Below, in pieces: positions 9,504-21,593 of a stretch of DNA of 64,000 bases. The notes beneath the pieces were generated by a model. That model saw only the letters and a program-made list of their open reading frames with translations. It had not been told where the DNA came from and ran no database searches. Positions within the stretch are counted from its first letter, which is position 1. Each line of letters begins with the position of its first letter. The stretch comes from Scalesia atractyloides (taxonomy: Eukaryota; Streptophyta; Magnoliopsida; Asterales; Asteraceae), in assembly GCA_947069175.1 (NCBI GenBank), contig CAMTDV010000028.1, forward strand, positions 67,378,157-67,442,156. The letters run 5' to 3'. The translations under genes were made by a program, and so were the position numbers.

Positions 9504-11443
9504 AATTACTTATAGGAGTACTAGGAGAGTCGAAGGCAAATCCCATGTTACTTGTAGGAAAATTAGGAGTACGAAATCATAAAGTTATCAATGACAAGGC
9601 TCTATCAATTTCCCAGACGTGTAAGGAAATCAACGCTTTGAGCTTCCTATAAACATAAATCCCTTACCTAGCATAGGAGAACTAGCATAACTTTGGTTTC
9701 AACAGTTTCTAGTAAAAGAGCACCACAATGTGGTGATGTGATGCTCTTCACCCGCCCATTCCACAATAGACTCCATTCCATCCCTCGTCCGACCAGATTG
9801 TGGCAATCGTCCAGTTCGTCTCAAGTCTTGGTGGGCCCTTTGATCTTCTCTATTGTTATAGTTAGTTTCTTGGTGAGACATTTCTATGGTTTCTTGATAT
9901 TTTGACATTGCATGTTTGTCGGTCTTTGCTGCCATGCGTGGAACCAGAGTAGCATAAAGAATCCGTTTGAGGTCCAATTGTGGTTGTTTGATATTCGGAT
10001 CTTGGTGAGATGTGAGACGATAGTTGGTTTGATGATTTTTAGATTTGTTGTTGTCGAGATGATGATCATTTTAATCAAAATCGAACCAAATCAAATTGCT
10101 GACTTTCGGAAAAAAATAACGGGTTGTGTAAACCCGATTTATGTCTTGCCGCCGCAATCTAGCTATACATTGTAATCTAACCAAACCTCTGAGCCTCTTT
10201 TTATTCGATTTATTTATTTAATAGTTTTATTTCTTGATGATCTCGTTTTTATGGATTTTATGTTGATTAGGTTTCTTTGAGATCAACAAAATATAGTAAA
10301 AGTATGTGATGATGTAGAGGATATGGTGTTGTTTGTAAAGGTTTGTACATTTTGGGAAAAGTAAAAGTTTAATAGGGAGGTTTGCGAATCTCATTTTGCG
10401 TTGAGGTGACGGTGTGTTAAGGTATGTGGGGTTTGTAGATTATGGATGCTCTAACCATTCTATATTATTACACCATCTAGGTTATGGCTAGTTTATCCTA
10501 ATAAAAATATGCCACCGTCATGAGAAAAAAAGTAGAGAATTTTAAGAATGTCTGTTGTTGTTGTCCTTTTAATGACTGTACCAATATTGACACAATACTC
10601 CAACTCATGATTTCTAATTTCGTTATAATATAACATACGCCCATTGTTATATTTACCCAACGTATAAAAAATACAACACTTGCATGAACTGTTGAACATG
10701 TGACTGGGGAGTTGTCAACGTACATACAAATTCCAATACGTTGGCATGGCAACATAGGAAGTGTCGGCGACTCATAGAATATTAGATAAGATGCTTTGCC
10801 CGTGCATGTAATTCACACCATAAAAAGCATCAAGAGATCATTAATGTAGGCCATTCAAAAGATTCTGAACTATATGTTAACCATAAGCAATAACCTTGGT
10901 AAGATGTCTAGATCAAACTATTTCTATAGGCAACAAATTGCTTTCCTCATCCCCTTAAACCCGCAAGTATATTTTATTAAATGAGACCAAAATAATCAAT
11001 ATATACATCATGGCGTCGTAAACCTGAATGCTAGACTTTCGATACTAAAATCGTGGGACTTTTTGTGCTTGGTAATGAGTTTTCGGTCGGTATTAATACT
11101 ATTCGTTACGGTACAATATGATACGGCTTGTAGGTGTAGCAACAGAAATAAATAAAGACGAATAGCGGTGTGAATATGACTGTTTACTGATACCGATGTT
11201 ACTCGGTCAAAATACGTTTGATACATCACTACAACAATAGGAATGTCGATGAAATCAAGAAACAATATTGTTTAGACGGTATCAGTAAGGTTCGTTAAAG
11301 TAGAATAAAAAGTAAATTATATTTGACTTGTTCACTTTTAAAAAAATTGTTGGTAAAACATTGATAATAATCTTGTCACAACTATATATTTAGAGTTGTA
11401 CAAAATAATGAAAAGGTTCAAAGAATGAAAAGAGAAACCAACA
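9504..11443. other. Non-coding stretch, unit 1
   Basis: Shared with units 2 and 3. Frames of 60-92 codons near 9690-10175 and 10490-10755 are not consistently kept between copies and show no domain I recognise. A 50-base block near 10300-10355 is missing from both units 2 and 3. Confidence 0.55.
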
Positions 11444-11942
11444 TCATTATATATATATATATAATAGAAGTTTATTTGAAAAGAAAATTAAATTAAGAAT
11501 AAAAAGAATAAATGGCATAATTGTGAAACATTATATAGTTTTTTCTCACTCATCTCATCTATTATTATATTTGACTAATTAAGTAGTTATAAAGTCATCC
11601 ACACTATAATTTTTGCCTAAATACATCAAAATTTATCGTACACTTTCTGAAATTTATCCTACACATATTGAAATTTATCTTACACACCTCGTAATTTATC
11701 CTACGCTTTAAATTAAATTTTTTTCTTCTTTGAAAAATATATATTTTTGAAAATAAGTTACAAATAAATGTAGTTAGCAATTAAAAATGAAGACTACCAA
11801 TTAATGATCTATCTAAATTTACCAATATAGCCTTACACTAATATTAAATGCAAAAATTAAATAAAGTAAAATGAAGCATTAGTATTGGTTGAAATTTCTC
11901 CTCATTTGAACCCTCCAATATATATATATATATATATATATA
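11444..11942. repeat. AT-rich insertion private to unit 1
   Basis: Unit 3 has only a TA run at this place (33616-33648). Here TA runs flank about 450 bases of new sequence, including four loose repeats of AAATTTATC(C/G)TACAC spaced about 24 bases (11628-11705). Origin unknown. Confidence 0.5.
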
Positions 11943-12298
11943 GAGTAAATTGCACAAAACATCCTTTATGTTTTCTCAACTTGCAGGTTCCAGCCTTAAT
12001 GTCTAAAAGTTGCTAAAAACAACCTTTAAGTTTATTTTTATTGCGGGTTCAATCCTTTATAGCTAACCACGTTATTTTCTTCAGTTAAGTTCCCTCACAT
12101 GATCAACCAAAATGACGAATATACCCTCACATGTTATGCATGTGAGGGAACTTAACTGAAGAAAATAACGTGGTTAGCTGTAAAGGATTGAACCCGCAAC
12201 AAAAATAAACTTAAAGGTTGTTTTTAGCAACTTTTAAACATTAAGGCTGGAACCTGCAAGTTCGAGGAAACATAAAGGATGTTTTGTGCAATTTACTC
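11943..12298. mobile_element. Foldback MITE, 356 bp
   Basis: Two arms of about 160 bases, GAGTAAATTGCACAAAACAT... and ...ATGTTTTGTGCAATTTACTC, are near-perfect reverse complements around a short centre (about 12103-12140). It lies between TA runs, so the target duplication cannot be read. It is missing from unit 3 and so entered after the duplication. Confidence 0.82.
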
Positions 12299-13668
12299 AT
12301 ATATATATATATATAATTGTTTCTAGATAACATTTAGATAAATTGCAAAAACTTTTATTTTTCTAAGACAAAGCGTTTTTAACTTGATCAGTAGAAATTT
12401 AACAATTTAGACTAAGTCATTTCAGGGTGTAGTGTTTTCCAAAATAATTCTTTCTAACACGCTCAACGGTAATTATTTTGCAATAATAATGTCTTCTAAC
12501 ACGCTCGTTAGATAATATCTATGTTAATTTTGAAATTTCTTATTTTACTAAAATAATCACTTCTACCAAGCTCCTTAGATTTATAAAATTTTCAAAACTT
12601 GTTATATTTGCGACATCACCGTTTCTAATGCTCGTTAGAAAATAAATGTTTTATAGACTTGTTATTTTTTAAACTAATATTATTTAACCAAATATAATTT
12701 TCAACACGCGGTTTGAAAGAAAATGTTAAAACGTTTCCAAACGATTCATATGGTCTACAAAAATGTCATTTTCTAATACGCTCATAAAAATAGTATTTAA
12801 AATACATGTTAAAATTGTATGTAGTGAGTTGATTCTAACCCGTGCATTATGGTGGATGTACAATTTTTCGTTTGTTGACCTTAATAGACAATTTGCGCTC
12901 CAAACTTTTTTCCAAACCTCATCTCTGAGCCAAATCCTGTTTGGAGCTCACACTTTTTGAGTAAATGTATTGGCCCATCATCAACTCTTTTAGATAAACC
13001 CATTTTCAATTTAGACAAAGCAATTCGCAAGTTTTAAACATAATAGGATATATATTTGGAATGTTTAGAATGTGATAAAACAAAAGTTAGAATGTGACTA
13101 TTTGAAAATGTTTTTTTTTGTATAATTTGATTTATCTAAACACAACCAAACACCCATGAACTCAAAAAGTCTAATTAAAACATTAATTTGTAACGGGATA
13201 TTAGGAATAAAGATTATACTTCAATCAATAAACTTCAACTCGTTTGTACTAAATAACTTATTTCCTAATATATATAAAGTCATAAAACATTATAATTTCA
13301 GCAATAAAACACACAAAAAGCATAGTGAAGATAACTAAAACATCATATCCAAATCCTAACAGTCCACAAAAACATCAAAATAATATCATAGAACTATGAA
13401 TATAAAATACAGCATCATAATCATCATGAAACACAATAATGCTAGTCATTCGATAATCAGAACCTTATCATCTAACACACAAAACAAAACCAACATATAT
13501 GGTGTTTTAGTAATATTCATTATTTTTGTGGGTTCTGAGTGTGTTTTAGAATTGGGCCGGCCTAATATTGAAATACAAATGCAGCTCATAATCCAAGCCC
13601 CAAGTCGACTTTGAGTTCCCAAGCTCTGTTAAGATTTTTATGAGTTTGCCACCCTCCTTTTTTATTTA
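12299..13668. other. Unit 1 right end, non-coding
   Basis: Up to about 13560 it is collinear with 33640-34770 of unit 3, at lower identity than the HyPRP part. Several loose CTAACACGCTC(A/G) motifs. No gene seen. Confidence 0.55.
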
Positions 13669-13720
13669 ACTAGTGAGGTTCAACCACGCGTTGCGGTGAA
13701 ACGCTACTGGAATTTGTTAG
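13669..13720 (-). mobile_element. Possible decayed Helitron 3' end
   Basis: On the minus strand GCAACGCG within an imperfect hairpin is followed by TTGAACCTCACTAGT, the hairpin-plus-CTAGT layout of plant Helitron ends. The stem is poor and no 5' end is visible. Confidence 0.25.
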
Positions 13721-13814
13721 GTATCGATTTACTTATTAGAATGTCGGTACATTACAAAAACTGAAAGAGAAAACTCTAAAAATGAAGACAGACTATGTTT
13801 GAAACGATATCTCC

Positions 13815-13960
13815 ACATGTTTGAAGAACAAAGAAATAGCTTGGTTCATAATTAATGCATAAAGTAGCGGATGAAATTTGTTTCATGTTGGAGGGAGCTT
13901 TCGGAGTCAGCAATTTTTTGATTGGATTTGGGATTACGGATTACGATGTGTAATCTTTTT
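13815..13960 (+). repeat. Direct repeat copy 1 (partner 14717-14845)
   Basis: GTTTGAAGAACAAAGAAATAG through GATTACGATGTGTAATC recurs at 14717-14845 with small indels. The copies bracket LTR debris (ending 14535) and a primer site. Confidence 0.65.
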
Positions 13961-14299
13961 TTTTGAACGGTAAATTTGGATCACTGACGCACCACTGGAG
14001 TATCATTGTGTCCCAGGGAACCAACCGATCATATCAATCTCCACTAGGCATAATGCCCATACACCAATTCAGGAGAAAAACCCTGTGAGAATCGGACTTA
14101 CGACCTACTGGTCTCAAATAAACTAAAACAGATAAACTAAAAAAGTTTCATGGTTGGTTATTTGATGGGGTTCAATTACTTATTTGTTGTGTGCATTTAT
14201 TCACTTAATTACCATTGATTTACATGCAATTAATTTTTTATTCTAAACAAATAAACTAAAACAGTTTACTTAAGACTTTTAGATTCACTCACAATGTTG

Positions 14300-14535
14300 A
14301 CTAAAAAATTATTTTTACATATGATACATGAACATGTTCGAAGAGTGGATGATGACACTTAGGGATGTTTCTTAGAGAAGTAAACTCGTTTGTGTGTTGT
14401 TATGGATTGGTATATGTATTGTGACATTTATAAATTTGATCATTAATAATATTTCAATTTTTAATTATTTTGTCATAAGCTATGAGTAATCAATCATGTC
14501 CCACTCACCTATTCTGTTGCGGGTCGGGTGTGACA
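14300..14535 (+). repeat. Gypsy LTR 3' end remnant
   Basis: CCACTCACCTATTCTGTTGCGGGTCGGGTGTGACA matches the end of the Tekay-type LTRs here. The 5' limit is not visible; 14300 is a guess. Confidence 0.5.
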
Positions 14536-14556
14536 AAGGATCTGATTTCCAAAAAT

Positions 14557-14568
14557 TGGTATCAGAGC
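14557..14568 (+). other. Primer-binding site relic
   Basis: TGGTATCAGAGC, the initiator tRNA-Met primer site, 21 bases after the LTR end at 14535 instead of the usual 3 or 4. About 300 bases of unrecognised leader-like sequence follow. Confidence 0.6.
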
Positions 14569-14716
14569 TTGATGTTGACGGGTTTTGAGAGTTATTTTCC
14601 GAGAAGGGAGAATAGCCCCTCGCGGGGCTGCAACGGTGGTGAATCAGTGTGGCTTGAAGTTTCATCTGACTGTTACGTGAAGAACAAGAAGAAAGTTTTT
14701 TTTGTTAGATTCGAAT

Positions 14717-14845
14717 AGTTTGAAGAACAAAGAAATAGATTGGTTCTTAATTAGTGAATAAAGTAGCGGATGAATTTGTTTCAGGTTGGAGGGAGTCAAC
14801 AAATTTTGGTCGTATTCGGGATTACAGATTACGATGTGTAATCTA
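14717..14845 (+). repeat. Direct repeat copy 2 (partner 13815-13960)
   Basis: See 13815-13960. Ends ATTACGATGTGTAATC like copy 1. Confidence 0.65.
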
Positions 14846-15308
14846 ATTAACATGGAAAATAATCAAGAAAAAGGGCGACTATAACGTTAAAGATATGCAT
14901 GAAGACCGTGATATTTGCGTGGGATTTTCTCAAGGGCTTGAGTGGAGTGCAGCGTGGAATTCACATGCAGGAATTAATTGGATTTAATTTTGCTTCCTGT
15001 GATTTTGGAAGAGTATTAATTTCTTCATGTATGCATGGAGATGAATCATCATTGTTTCACACGGATATTTTCTTTTGGAAATTAACCTAGGTTCATTCGT
15101 GTTTTCTTTATCGGAAACGTTTTTCGTCAAGGAGCAAAATCGTTGTTAGAAGTTCGGTTTTTTGGCGAAAAAACTAACGAGGGTGTCGTGGAAGGAACGG
15201 AAGAGTGAGGGGGCTTAAGGATTCGTTTTGGTGACCGAGAGCCGGATCAACTAGTGGGTTGTTGGCTTTATTGGTGGTTAATATTATCCAGGGCATTACA
15301 AGGAAGAG
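14846..15308. other. Probable retroelement leader or tail debris
   Basis: No recognised protein. The stretch GGGTTGTTGGCTTTATTGG...GGAAGAG just before TGTGACATACC (15309) resembles the tail and polypurine tract of a retroelement. Confidence 0.3.
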
Positions 15309-15693
15309 TGTGACATACCGATAAAACAACGATCAAAAGAGGGTTCAATCCGTTTTATCATCAATAATGCAGATATGAATAAACGAGTCTAGATTAGGAT
15401 TAAGGGGAGATTAAAGGGTCAATCCTAATTGGAGTTGAATTGGGTTCAAGATAAAGTTTGGTTTATCTAAGTCTAGATAATTATTAGTATTTTATTTATA
15501 AGTTATATTTACTGGTTTAGGTTTGATAAATATTTAATTGGTATTTGAGTCATAGTAGGTTTGGGTTTAGTTAGTATATATAGATGGTTAGGGTCATTGT
15601 AATTGGTGTACTTTTGCTTAAATAATAAAAAAAAGTCGAACAAGTTTGTTCAATATCGTGTTTGTGTGTTTGATCAAAATCCTGATTTCAAAC
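15309..15693 (+). repeat. Possible short LTR
   Basis: Begins TGTGACA and ends AAACA after an AATAATAAAAAAAA run and TTGTTCAATATCGTG. No second copy in the window and no clear target duplication. Confidence 0.25.
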
Positions 15694-15808
15694 AATAGTT
15701 GAGTCGATAAGTAAAACTTATGAAGTAGATGCATATGTATATTTCATTGTTTTGGTCTCTCTAAACAATACTGCACATGTATTAGTAGAAATTTATGCAA
15801 TGTTGATA

Positions 15809-15811
<3 letters not shown>

Positions 15812-15887
<76 letters not shown>
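15812..15887. repeat. TA microsatellite
   Basis: About 76 bases of almost pure TA with a few slips. Likely unstable in length. Confidence 0.95.
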
Positions 15888-15888
<1 letters not shown>

Positions 15889-16195
15889 AAGTTATAATGA
15901 TAAAACATACACAATGGTTCTATTCTCTAATGTATGTAGTATGTGGAACCCAACGCCCAAGACAACATTAATTCATTTTATAAGTGGTGAGCATGGGTCG
16001 ACTTCATTCTAATAAACTAAACCATAATCAGGCACTTCGGTTACTAATCCAGTATAATCAATCATTTAGCCAAATAAGGCCTAATTCGGAAAACTAGATA
16101 TGGAGTCAAAATACTAATATTAGACAATGAGGACAAACTATAGATAAGACAACGAATATGGTGTATAAATAAATATTAACAACTTTTGATATTTT
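15888..16195. other. Non-coding stretch
   Basis: AT-rich, no gene or repeat recognised. Confidence 0.5.
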
Positions 16196-17510
16196 ACTTA
16201 TTCATTTCTTTCAAATGATTGTAATTTAATATTAACTTAAGTAATAGAATGTTTATTTCATTTAAAAGTTTATGTCAACACTATCAAATAATATAATTTA
16301 CTTTGAGACTACCCGTGTTAACACACGGTTACTTAAACTAGTGCTATATACATTAAATATTTATACTTTTTGGTATTGTCACTAGTTTGTGCATTTTTAT
16401 TTACATATTAAGATCTAAAATTAAAAGGTTGACTTTGCATTTTCAAACCAAACCCGTGAGCAAGAAAAAAAAAACAATCTTGTCGTGAACATAGACGATG
16501 CATTGACTAAATAACACTTTGACCTTATATTTCTTTCCTAGAAAATGAGATGTTGTGACTTTATTGATTAATTGATAACTATAACGTCTCTCATCTTACA
16601 TGGGTACTTAAATTAGTGCTATATACATTAAATACTTGTAGTTTATGGTATTGTCACTAGTTTGTGCATTTTTATTTATATATTAAGAATTAAAAATAAA
16701 AGATTGACTTTGCAGTTTCAAAACAAACTCGTCAACAAAAAAAATCATTTCTTTCAAATGATTGTAATTTAATATTAACTTAAGTAATAGAATGTTTCAT
16801 TAATTTAAAAGTTTATATCAACACTGTTAATAATAATTTACTTTGAGACTACCCGTGTAACAAACGGGTACGTAAACTAGTACTATATACATTAAATACT
16901 TGTGTTTTCTGGTATTGTTACTAATTTGTGCAATTTTATTTATATTTTAAGAATTAAAAATAAAAGGTTGACTTTGCATTTTCAAAACAAATCCGTGAAC
17001 AAGAAAAAATTCATTCTTGTCGTGAACGTAGATCATGTGTTGACTAAATAACACTTTGTTCATATATTTCTTCCCTAGCAAATGAGAAGACTTTTGTTGT
17101 GGCTTTATTGATTAATTGATAACCATAGCATCTCTCAATCTTACATGGGTACTTAAATTAGTGCTATATACATTAATACTTCTATTTTTTGGCATTGTCA
17201 CTAGTTTGTGCATTTTTATTTATATATTAAGAATGAAAAATAAAAGATATACTTTGCAGTTTTAAAACAAACTCGTGAACAAGAAAAAAAATCATTATTA
17301 AGAATTATAAATGATAGTTTGACTTTGTAGTTTCAAAACAAACTCGTGAACAAGAAAGAAAAGCATTCTAGCCGTGAGCGTAGATCATAGATTAACTACG
17401 CAACACTTTGTCCATATATTTCTTCCCCAGCAAATGAGAAGACTTTTGTTGTGCCTTTATTGATTAATTTTGATAACCATAATATCTCTCTCATTCACCT
17501 ATAATCACCG
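16196..17510 (+). repeat. Tandem array with Helitron-like 3' ends, period about 550 bp
   Basis: TCATTTCTTTCAAATGATTG at about 16203 recurs at about 16746. The core TAGTGCTATATACATTAA recurs near 16340, 16615, 16880 and 17160, so each 550-bp period has two related halves. The A halves carry ACCCGTGTTAACACACGG (about 16312) or ACCCGTGTAACAAACGGGT (about 16850), a stem-loop followed by TACTTAAACTAGT. This is the hairpin plus CTAG end of plant Helitrons. The B halves have lost half the stem. Confidence 0.7.
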
Positions 17511-18976
17511 TTAATATTTCGTAAAATCTTAATTAGATATATCAAATAGAAAAAAAGAACAAGTATGTGTTTTCTAAGGAAAAAGAGTACAAAGACTAGA
17601 CCAAATACTTTGTTTTTTTATAGTGGAGGTTCTATTGCAACAGTTAGCTACAGCGACACATAGTTTTGTGCAAATTTGTTACTGGTTACGATCGTTTGAT
17701 AATTAATTTGATATCATCACTAATAACCATGTCAGCAGAAACTCCGTAACAAGCTAATAATTGCCTTCATTAAGTAGTAACTAAGTGTCACATAGTCAAC
17801 ATCAAGGTGGTAAATTAAGTGGTGTGTCCTATCACTAAAATGGTTATGGGTTCAAATTTTACAGAGTGCATGTGTGATGATTTAGGAGTAGAGTAGGCGT
17901 AGAGTAGACTGCGTGAGTGTTTGCCGGTCCAAAATATTGTAAGGATCCAAACTCGTGAGATCTCACAGTTGGATTTAGGCATCAAATCATAGTTCTTAAC
18001 TTGATTAAAAAATCTCATACACACGCAGCGAAAATCATCATATCTAATACATCAGGTCAACAATGTTAAACTTCAGGATAGGGTAGCCTTATTCCATGAC
18101 GTGTGGCCTCCTATTAAGCATCAATACCTGGTTTACATGACATACATGTTAAAATAGTCAGCTTAGCTAGCTGAGTGAGTAATATTTTTTATAAGATATT
18201 TAAGATCATTTAAAAGCATTTAATGTAATTAAGCTTTAGTTGTAAAGCATTTTATATGTTGAACAACGTTATCTGTAAACATTTACATTTGATACAAAAT
18301 ACATTTAATTTTAACCGACATAAAATTCAAGCATGCAAGTGTCTAAGAATATCGTAAAATTGTCCCCATGGCCCGTTGTCCGTAAACCAACAATATATAT
18401 CATGGTCCCTATGGCTTACTATCCATAAAATGACCATGCGCGTCATAGCCCCTATGGCTCGTTGTCCATATCCATGTCATACATAACATAGGGGTCACAA
18501 TCACATTGACTCTGTGAGTAATTGTCACTACTCCCATGTTATAAGTTGTACAACCCTCCTATGACATGCCATGAAAGTATTGTTCCTGTTGTTCTTATAA
18601 CAATCATGTGTCCTAGTCGTGACATTGCCATAAGGCTTGTAATAGATCTAATTAGTTGAACTATGCATTATTCCAAGATTATATCCGCCATCCGTTCAAC
18701 TACTTAAAACTTGCATGAATTAAAACATTTACCGTTTCCTTTGAACTTGTTGGTTACAATTTCCATTTAGCCATTCCAATAAACATAACATTCATTTGAA
18801 AGTAAACATGTCAAACATAACGGATCAAAGCTCCAAACATTCAAATTCCGTTGTTCGTGTCAAAATCATTCGGTTATTAAAAAAATCCTTTATTGCGTAG
18901 GACCCGATAACATTAAAAACAATGCATAATTCTTTACTAACCTATACATTCTATAGGAACTAATTCATCAAACACA
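17511..18976. other. Unassigned spacer with short subrepeats
   Basis: No gene. Three loose copies of a roughly 42-bp motif (CCCATGGCCCGTTGTCC and variants) at 18363, 18404 and 18448 look like retroelement subrepeats. GGGTTCAAATTTTAC at about 17848 is a weak tRNA-like B box. Confidence 0.4.
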
Positions 18977-18985
18977 TTTATTAAA

Positions 18986-20129
18986 GAGTTAATTACTTTT
19001 TTTTTCCTCCGGTTTGCTAAAATAACTATTACAATCCATTAATTTAAAATTCTAAAACAATACCAAACTACTAGTGGTTTGATTTTCATTTTAATTGGAC
19101 CCACACCGTTAACCTCATCCATCTTTGATGTTAAGTTCTTCGTTTATTGTATATAATACTTTTATGTTAAAAATAAATTGAATTATGGTACCCACCATCT
19201 TCTTAATCCACGTAAACCCAAACATGTCATCTAACAACCTCCAGCAACATGGGTAGACCTCCGTAAAGTAAACTCTCGTGAATCTACATTAACAATGCAC
19301 CATTCTCTCTCTCCTCTATCTCTCTCCATTCTCTCTTTACCCACTTCATCTTGAACATCACCCACCACCACCTAAATCCACCCACACCCTACCTTATTCG
19401 TGCCTATCACTAAAGTTCGATGTACAACTTTTTTTGATGATTTGCAGGTTTCAACGATCTGATTGGGTACCGGATCCACCCAATTTATTTAGCTTTTGTC
19501 CGAATGGCTCATGAATCGTTTGGTTTTGGTCATTCAGTGGTGGCGAACTAGTAGCATACTCTGATGTGAGGCCATTTGATGTTTATGCCTATGCAGTTCA
19601 CAGATATTCAAGTTGTGTCTCCTTGTAATTATTTTGCATTTACCCCTTTGTTATCTGACGTTACAATTGGCACTATGGAAGCTTGTAGTGTGGTCGAACC
19701 CTTCCGCAACATTATAAAAATGTATTATTTTACAGTTAATAAATCTAATTTTATTTGTGTGTAATTCTTTTTGGTAAAATGCGGATTTTTGTGTTGAAGA
19801 AAAAGCTAGATGTTCATTTCAAGAAGCAGAATGTTTCAAGATACGTGGTGTGGGTATCGGTGGTATTGGTAGTAATAAATAATTGGATGTGGTGGGACCC
19901 ACCTTTAATTGTTTTATTTTTTTCATAAAATTTTATTTATTGTATCTTTTATTGACATGGCCAACTTGGTCATTTCCCCAAAACTTAACAACATAAATAG
20001 TTGGAGTTAGTTGGGGTGAGTCTTGTTTAAACGAAAATGAACCCACTGGTACTGTTTTGGTAGTTTTTAAACTAACGGACTGTAATAGTTAGTTTTAACA
20101 AACCACATAGACAAAAAAGTAATTAACCC
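18986..20129. mobile_element. Non-autonomous MULE with 9-bp target duplication
   Basis: Ends GAGTTAATTACTTTTTT and AAAAAAGTAATTAACCC. The inverted repeats extend, with changes, for about 130 bases. TTTATTAAA (18977-18985 and 20130-20138) is a perfect 9-bp duplication, the hallmark of Mutator-like elements. The inside (about 1.1 kb) holds a CT-rich leader-like tract and a TTTGCAG/G acceptor-like site at 19442-19448, but no long frame. It may hold captured gene sequence. Confidence 0.85.
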
Positions 20130-20138
20130 TTTATTAAA

Positions 20139-21593
20139 TTATTTACTCGTGCCAATTATTTACTCGTGCCTATACTCTAACCTTTTCATAGACTTTCATG
20201 TAAATCTATAAAAAACTATACAAAGTGGGTATCTATAACTCATCTTAGAGTTAGTTTTTTTCCTATTTAACACATACAATCTAACCCATGAAACCTAGTC
20301 AGTGGGATCACATGAAACTTATCAACTTTCGTCTTCAATACTAGTGCAAAGTAGGACTTTGCGCATGTGGGAAATGCCACACGTAAAGGGAGGTTTCGCT
20401 TACACAACATTACGCCTCAAGGTACACATTAAGCCAACTACATTAACCAAACTGTACGTTACTCGTAACATATCTTGCACTCATGTCATTGCTAGTGACA
20501 ACTGCGACATCGGTGATCGGTCAAAAGGATTTCGATGGCTTTATTTGAATTGCTTCACATTTTGGTAGGATTTTGGGTTTTTTAGTTAAATAATTTAAAT
20601 AATTCATATCCGATTCTAATTTGAACTCCTTTCACATTACGAGGGAAACTGAGATTCTAATTCTAACAAATTCTATAAATCAGATATCCGAGAACTGAAA
20701 GTTGGATTCCAATTAATTATTGTGAACCAAACACAACGTAATTAAGAAATGATGGGATAGGAGCACAAGGATAAACTCTTGGAATGATGCACTATGTGTG
20801 GGATGCTTCAATGTTATTATTGGTCAAGTATCACATATTTTTATTATTTCGTATTAGAGCTAGAATAAATCCACATGAATTGCTTAAGCACAAGTACCAA
20901 ATTGTATTTAATTACAATTGGAATCCATGCTTTTGTTCCTATGATTGTAATCTTCTGACTCGACCCTGTTTGAGCTAACACATATTCGGTAGTTTTAAGC
21001 GAATACGTAAAAATATAATCATATGTCACAAACATTAATAACTCGTATTAATTTAAGTGAGAATGAAAGAAAAAAAAAGTATAAACTTCAACTTTCCAAC
21101 ATCAAAAGTTTTGAGTAATTTCCATCCAAAACATGACATACAAAAACGAATGAATGAACAAAACAAAAGACATTCCCACATGTTAATTCTACAAAGCTAG
21201 GTTTTGATACAAAAGGTTCTTAACATACAAATTGGCTTAATATAAGAAGTAAAAGAGAATATATTTTTTTTGAATTTTTTTTCTCATCTTATTAAGCGTG
21301 TATTTTAGTCTCATGAATTTTTCGTTACTAGTGTAAAATCATGAATTTTATTTATTTATTATTATTTATTTTACATTTTACAATTAAATATTATATTAAA
21401 TAGATAGAAATTAAAAAAAAAGCTTCCTTCACTTATGTTGCCATATTGTATGTTAAAAGCTATTTATATTATCCTTACACTAATTCTTCAAACCATTATT
21501 ACAAAATAAAATTCCTCCCATCTTAGAGATCAAGTGGTAAACACTTACAATCCCAAACAAACGCACACAGCAGGGTACATACTTGGTTGGCTG
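20139..21593. other. Non-coding stretch, unit 2
   Basis: Shared with unit 3 (27332-28795). An 88-codon frame at 20302-20568 is broken in unit 3 and resembles nothing known. No gene called. Confidence 0.55.

Larger units (their letters stand above)
5808..13560. repeat. Locus copy, unit 1 of 3
   Basis: Near-identical over long stretches to 20864-26187 and 28060-34770. The left part of the unit (with the MULE of units 2 and 3) is missing because gypsy sequence abuts at 5808. It keeps the downstream segment (11270-13560) that unit 3 has and unit 2 lacks. It also carries a private insertion at about 11444-12310. Confidence 0.88.

Noticed and set aside
9690..10175. Frames of up to 92 codons (130 in unit 3) on both strands
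   Set aside because: Frames differ between units 1, 2 and 3 by indels, with no codon-like pattern and no protein I recognise.
16196..17510. CRISPR-like regular repeats
   Set aside because: Repeats are about 270 and 550 bases, diverged, without short constant repeats and spacers, and the DNA is from a plant.
20302..20568. 88-codon open frame as a possible small gene
   Set aside because: The matching stretch in unit 3 (about 27500-27770) has indels that break the frame, and no signal or domain is visible.
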